A DNA stretch of 64,000 bases from Cryobacterium sp. SO1 (GCF_004210215.2 NZ_CP067394.1:3968001-4032000); one strand, 5' to 3'; numbered from the stretch's first letter, positions 18,360 to 26,275 are shown. The notes: a model not told the origin generated them from the letters alone. A program made the numbers and translations.

Positions 18360-18417
18360 TGACTCGCCCGAGTTTGCTAGTTCAGCCGGGCGCGCACTAG
18401 CGAGAATGGGCGAGTCA
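18360..18417. repeat. 58-bp palindromic repeat, copy 3
   Basis: Arms TGACTCGCCCGAGTTTGCTAG and CTAGCGAGAATGGGCGAGTCA around TTCAGCCGGGCGCGCA. Same orientation and loop type as copy 2. The three copies fill the spacer between the response regulator and the leftward YdeI-like gene. Confidence 0.87.
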
Positions 18418-18449
18418 GGCGGAGCGGCGGAGCGGCGGAGCGGCGGAGC
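18418..18449. repeat. 8-bp tandem repeat
   Basis: Four exact copies of GGCGGAGC abut palindrome copy 3. They are followed by a small GAGCGC-ATT-GCGCTC hairpin, 16-30 bp downstream of the leftward YdeI-like gene's stop, which might serve as its terminator. Confidence 0.85.
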
Positions 18450-18476
18450 GCATTGCGCTCGGCAGCGGGGCGCCGC

Positions 18477-19049
18477 TCAGCGGTAGTGCTGCTCGCCGCG
18501 AGCAGCCTTGTCGATCACGTCGCGGATGCGCGCGGCCCGCACCGCGGGGGTCTTGATGGTGTTCAGGCGGAAGTAGATCCGGAACCGCTCGACCTTGGTG
18601 AGCCCGGCGACGAACGCGGCCGCGACCGGGTCGGCGTCCAGGGCCGCCTGCAGGTCGGAAGGCGCCACGGCATCCTTCTGCCGGTACGCAGCGTCCCAGC
18701 GGCCGTCGGCCTTGGCGCGTTCGACCTCGGCCAGCCCGGCCGGCTGCATCCGCCCCTCGACGATGAGGCGCGCCACGTGCTCCCGGTTGATCTGCGACCA
18801 CGGGCTGTTCTTCCGCCGCGGCGAGAAACCGGTGAGCGTGTAGTCGTCGTCGAGCCGGCTGGTCTGCCCGTCGATCCAGCCGTAGCAGAGCGCCACGTCC
18901 AGGGCCTCCGACCAGGTCATCCCCGGCGCCGACGAGCTCTTCTTGCGCAGCTTCAGGCGCACGCCGCCGTCATCGGGCCGGCCGCGCAGATAGGTTTCCC
19001 AGTCCTCGACGCTCACGTCGAGAACGATCCGGTCCTGCATGCCCACCAT
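18477..19049 (-). CDS. YdeI/OmdA-associated family protein
   Basis: A 190-residue cytoplasmic protein of the YdeI/OmpD-associated family. Seen are the family blocks ALCYGWIDGQTSRLDDDYTLTGFSPRRKNSPWSQINREHVARLI and a C-terminal helical tail (AGLTKVERFRIYFRLNTIKTPAVRAARIRDVI). Some members are linked to bacteriocin protection or outer-membrane stress in Gram-negatives; in Actinobacteria the role is unknown. Start at ATG 19049, with a second ATG three codons later. Monocistronic. Confidence 0.85.
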   Translation of the reverse strand: MVGMQDRIVLDVSVEDWETYLRGRPDDGGVRLKLRKKSSSAPGMTWSEALDVALCYGWIDGQTSRLDDDYTLTGFSPRRKNSPWSQINREHVARLIVEGRMQPAGLAEVERAKADGRWDAAYRQKDAVAPSDLQAALDADPVAAAFVAGLTKVERFRIYFRLNTIKTPAVRAARIRDVIDKAARGEQHYR

Positions 19050-19084
19050 GCGGCCATCTTACGGATGCCGCGGCGGGCGTCACG

Positions 19085-19429
19085 TTAGAGCCGCACCACG
19101 CTGATCCGGCTACGGGCACTTGCGAGCACGTTATAGACGGAGTACAACGCAACCGGCGCTCCAGAGGAGAGGTGCGCCGTGTGATCGGCGTGGTTCCACA
19201 CCCATACCGTCGCGGTGTCGCTGTCGGCCGCGTCGCCGTACCCGAACAGGTTGACGCCGATCCAGCCATCGGATGTGGCGCGCACCACGAGACCGTCGGT
19301 CCACTTGCTGGGCGTGGCCTCGGCCACCCGCACGTGAATGGGCTGGGTCGTGTGACCGGCTCCGTGGTTGACGCAGCCCTCGCCTCCCGTGCTGTTGCAC
19401 TGCAGGACGTGCAGCGGTTGCGTGATCAT
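19085..19429 (-). CDS. Conserved-looking hypothetical protein, 114 residues
   Basis: Start set at ATG 19429 by an excellent AAGGAGG site five bases upstream. The product has no signal peptide or membrane helix. It begins with a polar segment containing CNSTGGEGCVNHG, then alternates short hydrophobic strands (DGLVVRATSDGWIGVNLFG, ATVWVWNHADHTAHL, VALYSVYNVL), suggesting an all-beta fold. The two Cys and several His could bind metal. I recognise no family. It is followed by unrelated genes, so context gives no clue. Confidence 0.7.
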   Translation of the reverse strand: MITQPLHVLQCNSTGGEGCVNHGAGHTTQPIHVRVAEATPSKWTDGLVVRATSDGWIGVNLFGYGDAADSDTATVWVWNHADHTAHLSSGAPVALYSVYNVLASARSRISVVRL

Positions 19430-19518
19430 TGGGCCTCCTTCACCGTTGGGCTTCGTTGCCTCGAGTGTAGGTTCGCGATTTTGCCCTGTCACGGGCCGTC
19501 GTCACAGAACGCAACACT

Positions 19519-20511
19519 CTACGGCCGGGCCGCATCCGGCCGGGAACCCGGCACCAGGCGGGGCACCAGCCGCACCAGGACCACCATGCCCAGCAGCTCG
19601 ACCAGGGTCTGCGTCACCACGGCCAGCGGCGCCAGGGCCAGGGAAGCCGGCAGTGCCAGGGCCAACGGCAGCACCACCAGCGAGTTGCGGGTTGCTCCGC
19701 TGAACACCAGGGCACGCGAGGCCGGCACGTCAAGGCGGGCCAGCCGGGCGGCGACCAGGCCGACCCCGACCATGATGGCCAGAAAGGCGATGTAGACCGG
19801 CACCACGGCCAGCAATGCGGCGGCCTGTGCACCCACCGCGGCGATCTGAGACCCGACGACCACGGCGAGGGTGACCATCATGAGCGGCACCATCGCCGCC
19901 TGCATGGACGTCTCGATGGAGCCGGCACTGCGGGCCCACCGGCGCCGCCGACTGCCGCACTGCACCGCGGCCGCGGCCGCCAGCGGCAGCACGATCAGCA
20001 CCAGGAACGCCTCGACGAATGGGGCCACCTCGATCAACGCAGCGGCGTCCGGCCCCGCGAAGAGCCACAGGTACCCCGGCAGCAGCACGATCTGCAACAG
20101 CATCAGCAACGGTGTCGCGGCCAGCAGCTTGTCGCTGGCCCCACCGGCCAGGCCGGTGAACACGATCACGTAGTCCACGCACGGGGTGAGCAGCACCAGC
20201 AGCACCCCCAGCAGCAGGGCCCGGTCATCGGCGACGAACCGACTGAGGCCGAAGACCACCGCCGGTACGAGCACGAAGTTGACCGACAGCACGCTGCCCA
20301 GGAACCTCCGGTCGAGGAACGACCGCCCAACGGCCGCCAATGGGACGCCCAGGAAGGTGGCGAAGAGCAGCAACCCGAGCACCGGGGTGATGGTCAGCGA
20401 GAGGACGGGGGCGGCGGCGGGTGCCAGCCAGCCGACCAGCACGCCGAGCGCTATGGCCGCGAGGAACAGCGTCACCTGACGCTGCTGAATCCGCTGCACG
20501 AACCCCGCCAT
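19519..20511 (-). CDS. BASS/ACR3-superfamily transporter (possible arsenite efflux)
   Basis: A 330-residue membrane protein with about ten helices, of the bile-acid:sodium symporter / ACR3 fold. The conserved crossover segment LLTPCVDYVIVFTGLAGGASD carries a Cys at the place where ACR3 arsenite exporters have theirs, and a second crossover FSGATRNSLVVLPLALALP is present. No arsR, arsC or other arsenic gene lies nearby, so arsenite is only a suggestion; organic anions are possible substrates. Start ATG 20511. Confidence 0.85.
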   Translation of the reverse strand: MAGFVQRIQQRQVTLFLAAIALGVLVGWLAPAAAPVLSLTITPVLGLLLFATFLGVPLAAVGRSFLDRRFLGSVLSVNFVLVPAVVFGLSRFVADDRALLLGVLLVLLTPCVDYVIVFTGLAGGASDKLLAATPLLMLLQIVLLPGYLWLFAGPDAAALIEVAPFVEAFLVLIVLPLAAAAAVQCGSRRRRWARSAGSIETSMQAAMVPLMMVTLAVVVGSQIAAVGAQAAALLAVVPVYIAFLAIMVGVGLVAARLARLDVPASRALVFSGATRNSLVVLPLALALPASLALAPLAVVTQTLVELLGMVVLVRLVPRLVPGSRPDAARP

Positions 20512-20587
20512 GCTCCCACTCTAAGGCGGGCGGAGGAGGCAGCGTTGCCCCGGCCCGACTGTCACCGCCGGTGTTTATAGTGATGGG

Positions 20588-20746
20588 ATGAATACCGACG
20601 ACAAGAACCACCCGAAGGTACCGGACGGCTCCACCGACCTCAGCAGCGCCGACGCCGCCCACACCGAGGAGCTCGCGGACGGGTCACAGAGCGACGGCAG
20701 CGCCTCCACCGGAGACGACACCGCCTCTGGTGGCGCGGCGGACTGA
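20588..20746 (+). CDS. Small acidic hypothetical protein, 52 residues
   Basis: ATG-to-TGA ORF of 53 codons coding for a very hydrophilic, Asp/Ser/Thr/Ala/Gly-rich chain beginning MNTDDKNHPKVPDG. No hydrophobic core is visible, so it is probably disordered. The codon third positions are GC-rich as in real genes here. TTTATAGTG just upstream could provide a -10 element. No function can be assigned. Confidence 0.5.
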   Translation: MNTDDKNHPKVPDGSTDLSSADAAHTEELADGSQSDGSASTGDDTASGGAAD

Positions 20747-20851
20747 TCCGCCCGCCGTCACCCGGCGCCAGTGAAGACATCGGCCGCAACACGGCCGCAG
20801 ACGATCCGAAAACAGAACTGATAACACGCGCACCAGACCGCCGGCACCCCC

Positions 20852-21250
20852 GACTTCCACGACAACGGCCTGCAGTTCCCCGATTCGTTTGTCTTCGGTT
20901 CGGCGACCGCCGCGTACCAGATCGAAGGCGCCGTCGACGAAGACGGCCGCGGCCCCTCGATCTGGGACACCTTCTCGCACACGCCCGGCGCCGTGCAGAA
21001 CGGCGATACCGTCGTCACGGTCGACGACCAGGGCCTGACCGAGGTGCACGACGACAACCCGGTGGACTATCTGCGTCGGCACGTCACCGCGGCGCACCGC
21101 GCCATCCAGAACGGCGTCGACCTGCGCGGCTACTTCGTCTGGTCGCTGAGGGACAACTTCGAGTGGGCCTACGGCTTCTCCCAACGATTCGGGATCGTGC
21201 GCGTCGACTACCAGACCCAGGAACGCACCCTCAAGGACAGTGCGCTCTGA
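20852..21250 (+). pseudogene. Internally deleted GH1 beta-glucosidase remnant
   Basis: The first part reads [19 protein letters not shown], then [25 protein letters not shown], the N-terminus of a family 1 glycoside hydrolase. It passes without frameshift into [24 protein letters not shown] and [25 protein letters not shown], the C-terminus. The middle, about 300 residues with the acid/base NEP motif and nucleophile ENG motif, is gone. In-frame stops lie just upstream and no usable start is seen, so the 5' end is also lost. Intact homologues are about 460-480 residues. Clear relic, not functional. Confidence 0.88.
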
Positions 21251-21307
21251 TACCGCACACTGATCAGTACGCGCCGGCTGCCCTAGGATCCCGGACCGGT
21301 CGTCGGG

Positions 21308-21892
21308 CTAGGCGTCCTTCGGGTTCCGGCGCAGGTGCACATCGGTGATGGTCACGTTCACGGCCACGATGTTCAGTTCGGTGTGGTGCAGCAGCGACGT
21401 CGTGATGGCGTCCCGCAGGCGCTGCGCGGTCTGCGGCATCCGCTCGCCCCAGAACACGCTCGCATCCACGTTCACGGTGACCGGACTGCCGGGGGTCGTC
21501 ACGTCGCCCTCGAGCCGGCAGCGGCCGATGAAGGTGCCGGCGACGGAGTCACCGGCGGCCCGGATCAAGCCTCTGACGGCGCCTTCGGTCAGGCTCAGTT
21601 TGGCCTTGGGCGAGGAATGTGACACCGGGATCGAGCGCCCGGCCCTGGCCTCTCGGTGGATGTTGGTGAGGATCCCGGCGACCCAGCTGTCGTCCCGGTC
21701 GGGTTCGGCCGAGACGTCCTCGTCGAGGATGTCATGGGCCATCGACCGGAATCTGCTGAGCGCGTCGAAGGCGATCCGGTTTTCCGGTGCCCTGTTGAGG
21801 AAATCATCCGGCGGGGTCTCGCCGCGGTCGATGTAGTCGCTGAGCTGCTCGATGAGGTTGTTGTCGGCGTGGCCGTCGTGGGGGGATGTCAT
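21308..21892 (-). CDS. Asp23/Gls24-type partner protein of the ECF sigma factor
   Basis: A 194-residue soluble protein. The N-terminal half contains the acidic helices LIEQLSDYIDRGETPPDDF and the DDSWVAGILTNIHREARAGRSIPV block. The C-terminal half has the Asp23-like pattern ending LNIVAVNVTITDVHL, the same tail seen in the Asp23 protein across the divergent promoter. The start at ATG 21892 is set by GGAGG seven bases upstream and overlaps the sigma-factor stop (ATGA). Coupling suggests it modulates the sigma factor or reports envelope state to it; that role is inferred. Confidence 0.8.
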   Translation of the reverse strand: MTSPHDGHADNNLIEQLSDYIDRGETPPDDFLNRAPENRIAFDALSRFRSMAHDILDEDVSAEPDRDDSWVAGILTNIHREARAGRSIPVSHSSPKAKLSLTEGAVRGLIRAAGDSVAGTFIGRCRLEGDVTTPGSPVTVNVDASVFWGERMPQTAQRLRDAITTSLLHHTELNIVAVNVTITDVHLRRNPKDA

Positions 21893-22461
21893 CGCCATTC
21901 CTCCATCTCCTGCATAAGCTTCTGCCTGGCCCGGGCCAGCAGGCCGCGAACCGTCGACGGAGGCAAGTCCAACTCCTCGGCTATTTCGGCGTAACTCTGC
22001 CCACCGATCTCCCGCAGCGTCCAACACTGACGCTGTGCTTCGCTCAGAGTACCGAGTGCACGTGTGAGCCGCTCGCGTTGTGACGCCGCTTCGGCCCGCT
22101 GATGAGGGGATTCGGACTCCGGCGCCGGCGCATCCCACTCGCCGAGAGGCTGGTCCTGCCGGCGGGCGCGGATGCGGTCGATCGCCTTGCGGCTGGTGAT
22201 TCTCATCAGCCAAGCCTTGGTGGCGGCGGGGTCCTGCAGCTCGGGCAGCCGTTCCCAGGCCGTGATGAAGGTTTCCTGCACCACATCGTCTGAATCGCTG
22301 TTGGAGCCCAGAATCCGCGTCGCGTAGGCGCGCATCAGCGGCCCGTGGCGACGCACGAGCACCTCGAAGGCGCGCAGGTCCCCGTCCGCGGCGCGGGCGG
22401 CGAGTATCGCGTCTGTGGCGTCGCTGAGTGGCGAGCGCTCGTGTGACCCCGTGACTGGCAC
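21889..22461 (-). CDS. ECF-type RNA polymerase sigma factor
   Basis: Sigma-70 family protein of 190 residues with region 2 (AFEVLVRRHGPLMRAYATRIL, then DVVQETFITAWERL) and region 4 (LGTLSEAQRQCWTLREIGGQSYAEIAEELDLPPSTVRGLLARARQKL). GTG 22461 is chosen because AGAGAGG lies seven bases upstream; longer frames run into the promoter region. It is co-translated with the Asp23-like partner and divergent from an Asp23-Asp23-membrane protein-CsbD cluster, which is its likely regulon. Confidence 0.9.
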   Translation of the reverse strand: MPVTGSHERSPLSDATDAILAARAADGDLRAFEVLVRRHGPLMRAYATRILGSNSDSDDVVQETFITAWERLPELQDPAATKAWLMRITSRKAIDRIRARRQDQPLGEWDAPAPESESPHQRAEAASQRERLTRALGTLSEAQRQCWTLREIGGQSYAEIAEELDLPPSTVRGLLARARQKLMQEMEEWR

Positions 22462-22601
22462 CGGAGACCTCTCTTTTCTCAAAACAATCTCGGGGCAAGT
22501 TGCCAGTGTTCGTGACGAACCATCCGTGAGATGCGTCTGAAGAGTATCAATGAGATTCGGCAAGAGAAAATCGCTCGCCAGCACCCTTCCGTGCAGCATA
22601 G

Positions 22602-22631
22602 TGACAATCTCACCATCCAGCTTTATTGTCA
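22602..22631. promoter_or_regulatory. Inverted repeat upstream of the Asp23 operon
   Basis: Perfect arms TGACAAT and ATTGTCA separated by 16 bp, 47-76 bp upstream of the first Asp23 start. Position and symmetry suit an operator, or two promoter half-elements in opposite directions; it also lies 141 bp from the sigma-factor start. Confidence 0.4.
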
Positions 22632-22677
22632 CAACTGATCCGCGCCAGCGCGGCCGACGAGCACAGGAGCCCGCCTC

Positions 22678-23115
22678 ATGAACAGTCTCATCCCCACCAC
22701 CAGCCCCGGCATCGACAAAATCGTTTCGCCGAACGGCCTGCCGCGCGGCAGGACCGTCATCAACGATGCAGTCGTCGCGAAGATCGCCGGGCTCGCCCTG
22801 CGCGATGTGGCCGGGATCCATGCCGTCGGCGGCGGAGCCGCGCGCGCGTTGGGCGCCATCCGCGACGCTATGAACAGCACCGACCACAGCCAGGGCGTGA
22901 GTGTCGAGGTGGGAGAAAGCCAGATCGCCGTCGACCTGAGCATCGTCGCCGAATACCCGGCGCCGCTGCAGCAGGTCGCCGAGGATGCCCGCACCGCGAT
23001 CATCGAAGCGATCGAGACTCTCGTGGGGCTGCAGGTGACCGCGGTCGACGTGACCATCACCGACGTGCACCTGACCGACGAGGCCGACGACACCGGCAAG
23101 GCCGACGCCCAGTGA
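22678..23115 (+). CDS. Asp23/Gls24 family envelope stress response protein
   Basis: A 145-residue Asp23-family protein. The domain spans about residues 25-130: INDAVVAKIAGLALRDVAGIHAVGGG, then VSVEVGESQIAVDLSIVAEYPAPL, ending QVTAVDVTITDVHL. In Firmicutes Asp23 forms a membrane-associated layer anchored by AmaP and is induced by cell-wall stress. Here it is first in a four-gene operon with a second small Asp23-like protein, a two-helix membrane protein (possible anchor) and CsbD. Its GTGA junction with the next gene shows translational coupling. Confidence 0.92.
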   Translation: MNSLIPTTSPGIDKIVSPNGLPRGRTVINDAVVAKIAGLALRDVAGIHAVGGGAARALGAIRDAMNSTDHSQGVSVEVGESQIAVDLSIVAEYPAPLQQVAEDARTAIIEAIETLVGLQVTAVDVTITDVHLTDEADDTGKADAQ

Positions 23116-23468
23116 GCGGCTCGATAGAGACACTCGCGACTCGAGGACGCACCCGCGTCACCGCCCGTGCCATGACCCGGGTAGTCTCGGCCGTGGCCGC
23201 GGAATCGCTCGGCGTGAAGCCCAGCCAGGTCTCCGTCGACCTGGCCGACGTCGGCGGCCGCCTCGACCTCACCGTGCGCACCCCCCTCCGGGTGCTTCCC
23301 CCCGACCAGGTCGGGACGGCACCGGCCGACGGCGCCGTCCTCGACCGGACCGAACGCGCGCAGCACGACATCCGGGGCACCGTGGCCACCCTCACCGGGG
23401 CGGACATCGCCGGGGTCACCGTGCGCCTGACCGGCGCCAAGATCCGCTGGCCCAAACGGGCGGACTGA
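23112..23468 (+). CDS. Small Asp23-like protein, second member of the cluster
   Basis: A 118-residue protein starting at GTG 23112, which overlaps the previous stop (GTGA). The pattern VTARAMTRVVSAVAAESLGVKPSQVSVDLADVGGRLDLTVRTPLRV, then GADIAGVTVRLTGAKI, follows the Asp23 fold (helix, paired strands, final strand) but lacks the long middle helix. Such short Asp23-like proteins accompany full Asp23 genes in Actinobacteria. Role in the envelope-stress layer is inferred from context. Confidence 0.8.
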   Translation: MSGSIETLATRGRTRVTARAMTRVVSAVAAESLGVKPSQVSVDLADVGGRLDLTVRTPLRVLPPDQVGTAPADGAVLDRTERAQHDIRGTVATLTGADIAGVTVRLTGAKIRWPKRAD

Positions 23469-23521
23469 ACCGTCCGCCGCCCGCCACCGCTGCGCTCCGC
23501 ACTTCAACAGAATGGTTAGCC

Positions 23522-24199
23522 ATGACCCGCACCATCAGCACCTCCGCACCCGAGAGCGTGCCGGCGCGCCGCGCGGTTGCGGCGGTGCAGCTGGGTGACC
23601 CGGAAGGCCGTTCCACCCGGTCGACCCACAGGCAGCTGATACGGCCCGAGATCCGTTCCTCAGGCTCGGTCGTCGCCATCACCCTGGCCTCGGTGATCAT
23701 CGCCGGATGCCTGTACAGCGGCACCGAACTGGTCCTCGAGCTGACCGGCCGACAACCGCTTCTCGCTGCTCCGAGTGCTGTCCTGCCCGTGGTGAGCCAG
23801 GTGAACCAGATCGCCCCGGCCATCCTGTTCACCGTCGGCGTGCTGGTAGCGATCCCCGGCCTGGTGCTCGTGCTGGTGGCTCTGCTGCCCGGTCGCCTGG
23901 CGCGGCATGAGGCCGGCTCAGACCGGGCCGCCGTGATCGTCGACGACGTGGATGTCCCGGTGTCCCGCCCCGGCACCGCGACGCAACCCATTCCGCAGGC
24001 GGGGGCCGCTCTCAACCGGTTCACCGCGGCCAAGGCCATCGCGGAGGCGATCGCCTACGACGCGCTACGCTCGCGAACGGCCGCTACCCGGGGCCCGGAC
24101 ACTCTGCTCGGCTCCAAGCAACCCTCACCGCAGGGCCGCCACCCCACAGCCAATCCGACCGTCCTGACCAACCCCACAGAGAAAGAGAGAACACTATGA
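23522..24199 (+). CDS. Two-helix membrane protein of the Asp23 cluster (DUF6286/AmaP-like)
   Basis: A 225-residue protein with a polar N-terminal segment, a helix at about residues 48-70 (GSVVAITLASVIIAGCLYSG), an outer loop, a second helix at about 95-120 (ILFTVGVLVAIPGLVLVLVALLPG) and a long disordered tail. Topology and position match the AmaP/DUF6286 proteins that anchor Asp23 to the membrane, but the cytoplasmic Asp23-like domain of AmaP is not evident. Stop overlaps the csbD start (ATGA). Confidence 0.75.
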   Translation: MTRTISTSAPESVPARRAVAAVQLGDPEGRSTRSTHRQLIRPEIRSSGSVVAITLASVIIAGCLYSGTELVLELTGRQPLLAAPSAVLPVVSQVNQIAPAILFTVGVLVAIPGLVLVLVALLPGRLARHEAGSDRAAVIVDDVDVPVSRPGTATQPIPQAGAALNRFTAAKAIAEAIAYDALRSRTAATRGPDTLLGSKQPSPQGRHPTANPTVLTNPTEKERTL

Positions 24200-24369
24200 G
24201 TGCATCAGACAAGGCCGACAACACCGCACAGGACCTCAAGGGCAAGGCGAAGGAAGCTCTGGGCAAGGTCACCAACGACGACTCCAAGGTCGCCGAGGGC
24301 CGGGCCGACCAGGCCGGCGCCAACGTCAAGCAGGCCGGCGAGAACATCAAGGACGCCTTCAAGAAGTAG
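24196..24369 (+). CDS. CsbD family stress protein
   Basis: A 57-residue hydrophilic protein typical of CsbD: DLKGKAKEALGKVTNDDSKVAEGRADQAGANVKQAGENIKDAF, an amphipathic helix with repeated Lys/Ala/Gly. CsbD genes belong to general-stress regulons, but their biochemical role is unknown. It ends the Asp23 operon, translationally coupled to the membrane protein gene. Confidence 0.9.
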   Translation: MSASDKADNTAQDLKGKAKEALGKVTNDDSKVAEGRADQAGANVKQAGENIKDAFKK

Positions 24370-24381
24370 GTCCCTGACCGG

Positions 24382-25698
24382 TCACCCAACCGGCGCCGCC
24401 GCATCCTCGGCGGCGCCGGTCGGACAGGCCGCGTAAGCCCGCATCCGAACCGTCGCCTCCACCGCGGTCCAGGGCACGTCGCTCCGGATGCTCGGCCGGC
24501 CGTCTACGACAGGGGCCGCGGCGGCGATCGCCGCCAGTCGCTGCGCCAGGGCCAACACGAATTCCGCGCCCGCGCTGGAATCGTTGACCATCACCACCAC
24601 GGTCAGGCCGCTCTCCGGGTCGGAGAGCGTCGCCGACAGAAAGCCCGGGATCGCGCCGGCCCCGCCGCGCATCGGGCCCAGTTGTTCGGCCCCCAACCCG
24701 TACCGCCGCCACTCGGGCGCGTCGCCTTCCCGCACGCTCGTCCACTGCTGCGCGACCAGCTCCGGCGACAGCAGGCTGCCCGTGGCCAACGCCCGCGACC
24801 AGGTCCGCAGGTCCTCCAGCGTGGACACGGCCCCGCCGGCGACCCCGCTCATCGAGTTGGACAACCGTGTCACGTCGAGCGGACGCGTGCAGTCCGGGAC
24901 GCCGTCGGCGTCGAGGGCAGCCGCCCAGCCGTTCGGGTGGGCACCGGGCAAGTCGACGTCCCGGGGGTCGGGATACGACGTGTCAGCCAGCCCCAGCGGT
25001 TCGAACAGGTACCGCCGGTAGAGCTCCGACCAGCTGTCACCGGTCGCCTCCTCCAACGCCATGCCGAGGAGCTGCACACCGGCGTCCGACCGGGTCCAGA
25101 CACGTCCGGGCTGCCCCGCCCTGGTGGACCCCAGACCGCCCGACACCAGCTCCAGAGGCGGCCAGTGCCGGGTGGGATTGTTGACGAACTGCGGCTCAAG
25201 GCTCGCCTGGCCCAGGCCCGCGGTGTTCTGGCAGAGCTGACGCAGCGTGATGCCCTGCACCCCCGGCAGTCGGGGCAGGTGCTCCGAGACCGGGTCGTCC
25301 AGCCCCACCCGCTGGTCCTCGACGAGCCCGAGCAGCACTGTGCAGGTCATCGAAGCGGTCAGGGTGCCGATGCGAAACTGCATGTCGGTGGTGAGGGCGG
25401 AGCCGCCGGCCGGGCGACCCGTCGCGGGGTCGATACCGGCCCCCACACTGCCGGGGCTGGCCAGCCATTCGCCCGCCCACGGCGCCCACACCCCCGCGAT
25501 CGCGCCGGTCGCCCCGGCCAGATCGAGCCCTTCGGCCAGTGCCGCATCCAGGGATGCGCTGGTCTCCGGGCCCAGCGCGGTCGTCGCAGAGTCCGGACCC
25601 ACGGGAAACGGCACCCTGCCGTCGATGCATCCCGCCAGAGACAGCGTCAGCCCGGCCGTCAGCAGCGCCAGGCCGGGCGCCAACGGCCGGCGGCGCAT
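24382..25698 (-). CDS. Beta-lactamase-fold lipoprotein lacking catalytic motifs (pseudoenzyme)
   Basis: A secreted lipoprotein: MRRRPLAPGLALLTAGLTLS signal with lipobox LAGC (Cys24), then a class C/DD-peptidase-like domain (LVEDQRVGLDDPVSEHLPRLPGV, GVAGGAVSTLEDLRTWSRAL). The active-site motifs are altered. The SxxK place reads FRIGTLTAS, with Thr112 and Ala115 replacing Ser and Lys. The YxN place reads WTRSDAG (Arg203, Asp205). The HxG place reads GGAGAIPGF, without His. I infer no serine hydrolase activity; a binding, sensing or decoy role is possible. ATG 25698 gives an ideal signal peptide; ATG 25764 would add 22 basic residues. The frame is intact, so it is not a simple pseudogene. Confidence 0.85.
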   Translation of the reverse strand: MRRRPLAPGLALLTAGLTLSLAGCIDGRVPFPVGPDSATTALGPETSASLDAALAEGLDLAGATGAIAGVWAPWAGEWLASPGSVGAGIDPATGRPAGGSALTTDMQFRIGTLTASMTCTVLLGLVEDQRVGLDDPVSEHLPRLPGVQGITLRQLCQNTAGLGQASLEPQFVNNPTRHWPPLELVSGGLGSTRAGQPGRVWTRSDAGVQLLGMALEEATGDSWSELYRRYLFEPLGLADTSYPDPRDVDLPGAHPNGWAAALDADGVPDCTRPLDVTRLSNSMSGVAGGAVSTLEDLRTWSRALATGSLLSPELVAQQWTSVREGDAPEWRRYGLGAEQLGPMRGGAGAIPGFLSATLSDPESGLTVVVMVNDSSAGAEFVLALAQRLAAIAAAAPVVDGRPSIRSDVPWTAVEATVRMRAYAACPTGAAEDAAAPVG

Positions 25699-25905
25699 CC
25701 GGCCGGCCTCAACGGTGCGGCTCCCCTGACGACCGTCGCGCCGTCGTACCTGTCGACCTGTCATGGCACCCGATGCCCATTCCGGACCCCGGCACTCCAC
25801 CCCCGCGGGGAGTGCCGGATGCTGTCCTTTGCCGGGAGTGTACCCAGAGCACAGGTCTGCCGCGCCCGCGGCGACGCGGACACAGGTCGGTGCAATACTG
25901 GCCGC

Positions 25906-26247
25906 ATGATCCGCGCAGGGACGGGTCGCCCGGCCCGCTTCTCGGCCCTCAGACTCGGCAGAGTCCTTGGTGCTTGTCGGCGCAACGGTGGCGCTGACCG
26001 GCTCACCCCGGCGCCGCAGGAGCGCCCGGGCGACAGTGGGGCGGGGAGTTTCTTCTGGGATCTCCGCCTGACCAATGCCGGCGACGCCGCCTGCACCGCG
26101 GAGGGGTATCCCAGCGTGCAGTTGATCTCCGCCGCCACCGTCCAGTCCAGCCGGGTGGGCACCCCCAACCCCATCGCGGGCTGTGATGACCCCACCATCC
26201 AGCTCGTGCGCACCGGCGCCCTCGCCGTAGACCCGGTGATCTTCTAG
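25906..26247 (+). pseudogene. Frameshifted DUF4232-like lipoprotein remnant
   Basis: From about 26035 the frame reads GAGSFFWDLRLTNAGDAACTAEGYPSVQLI, the core pattern of DUF4232 secreted domains (N..G...CT..GYP.V). The part before it (25906-26030) is basic and featureless in this frame, whereas another frame there reads SLVLVGATVALTGSP, like a lost signal peptide. The domain also ends early. I infer a frameshift plus 3' shortening; a very divergent live gene cannot be excluded. Confidence 0.55.
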
Positions 26248-26275
26248 CGGAGGCCCGGCACCGGCGCGACCCGGA

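Noticed and set aside
18185..18449. CRISPR array
   Set aside because: Repeats are long palindromes with unequal gaps and no unique spacers of constant length; no cas genes are present.
24682..26247. 521-codon plus-strand frame
   Set aside because: Most of it is antisense to the beta-lactamase-like gene. Only the last 114 codons have domain similarity.
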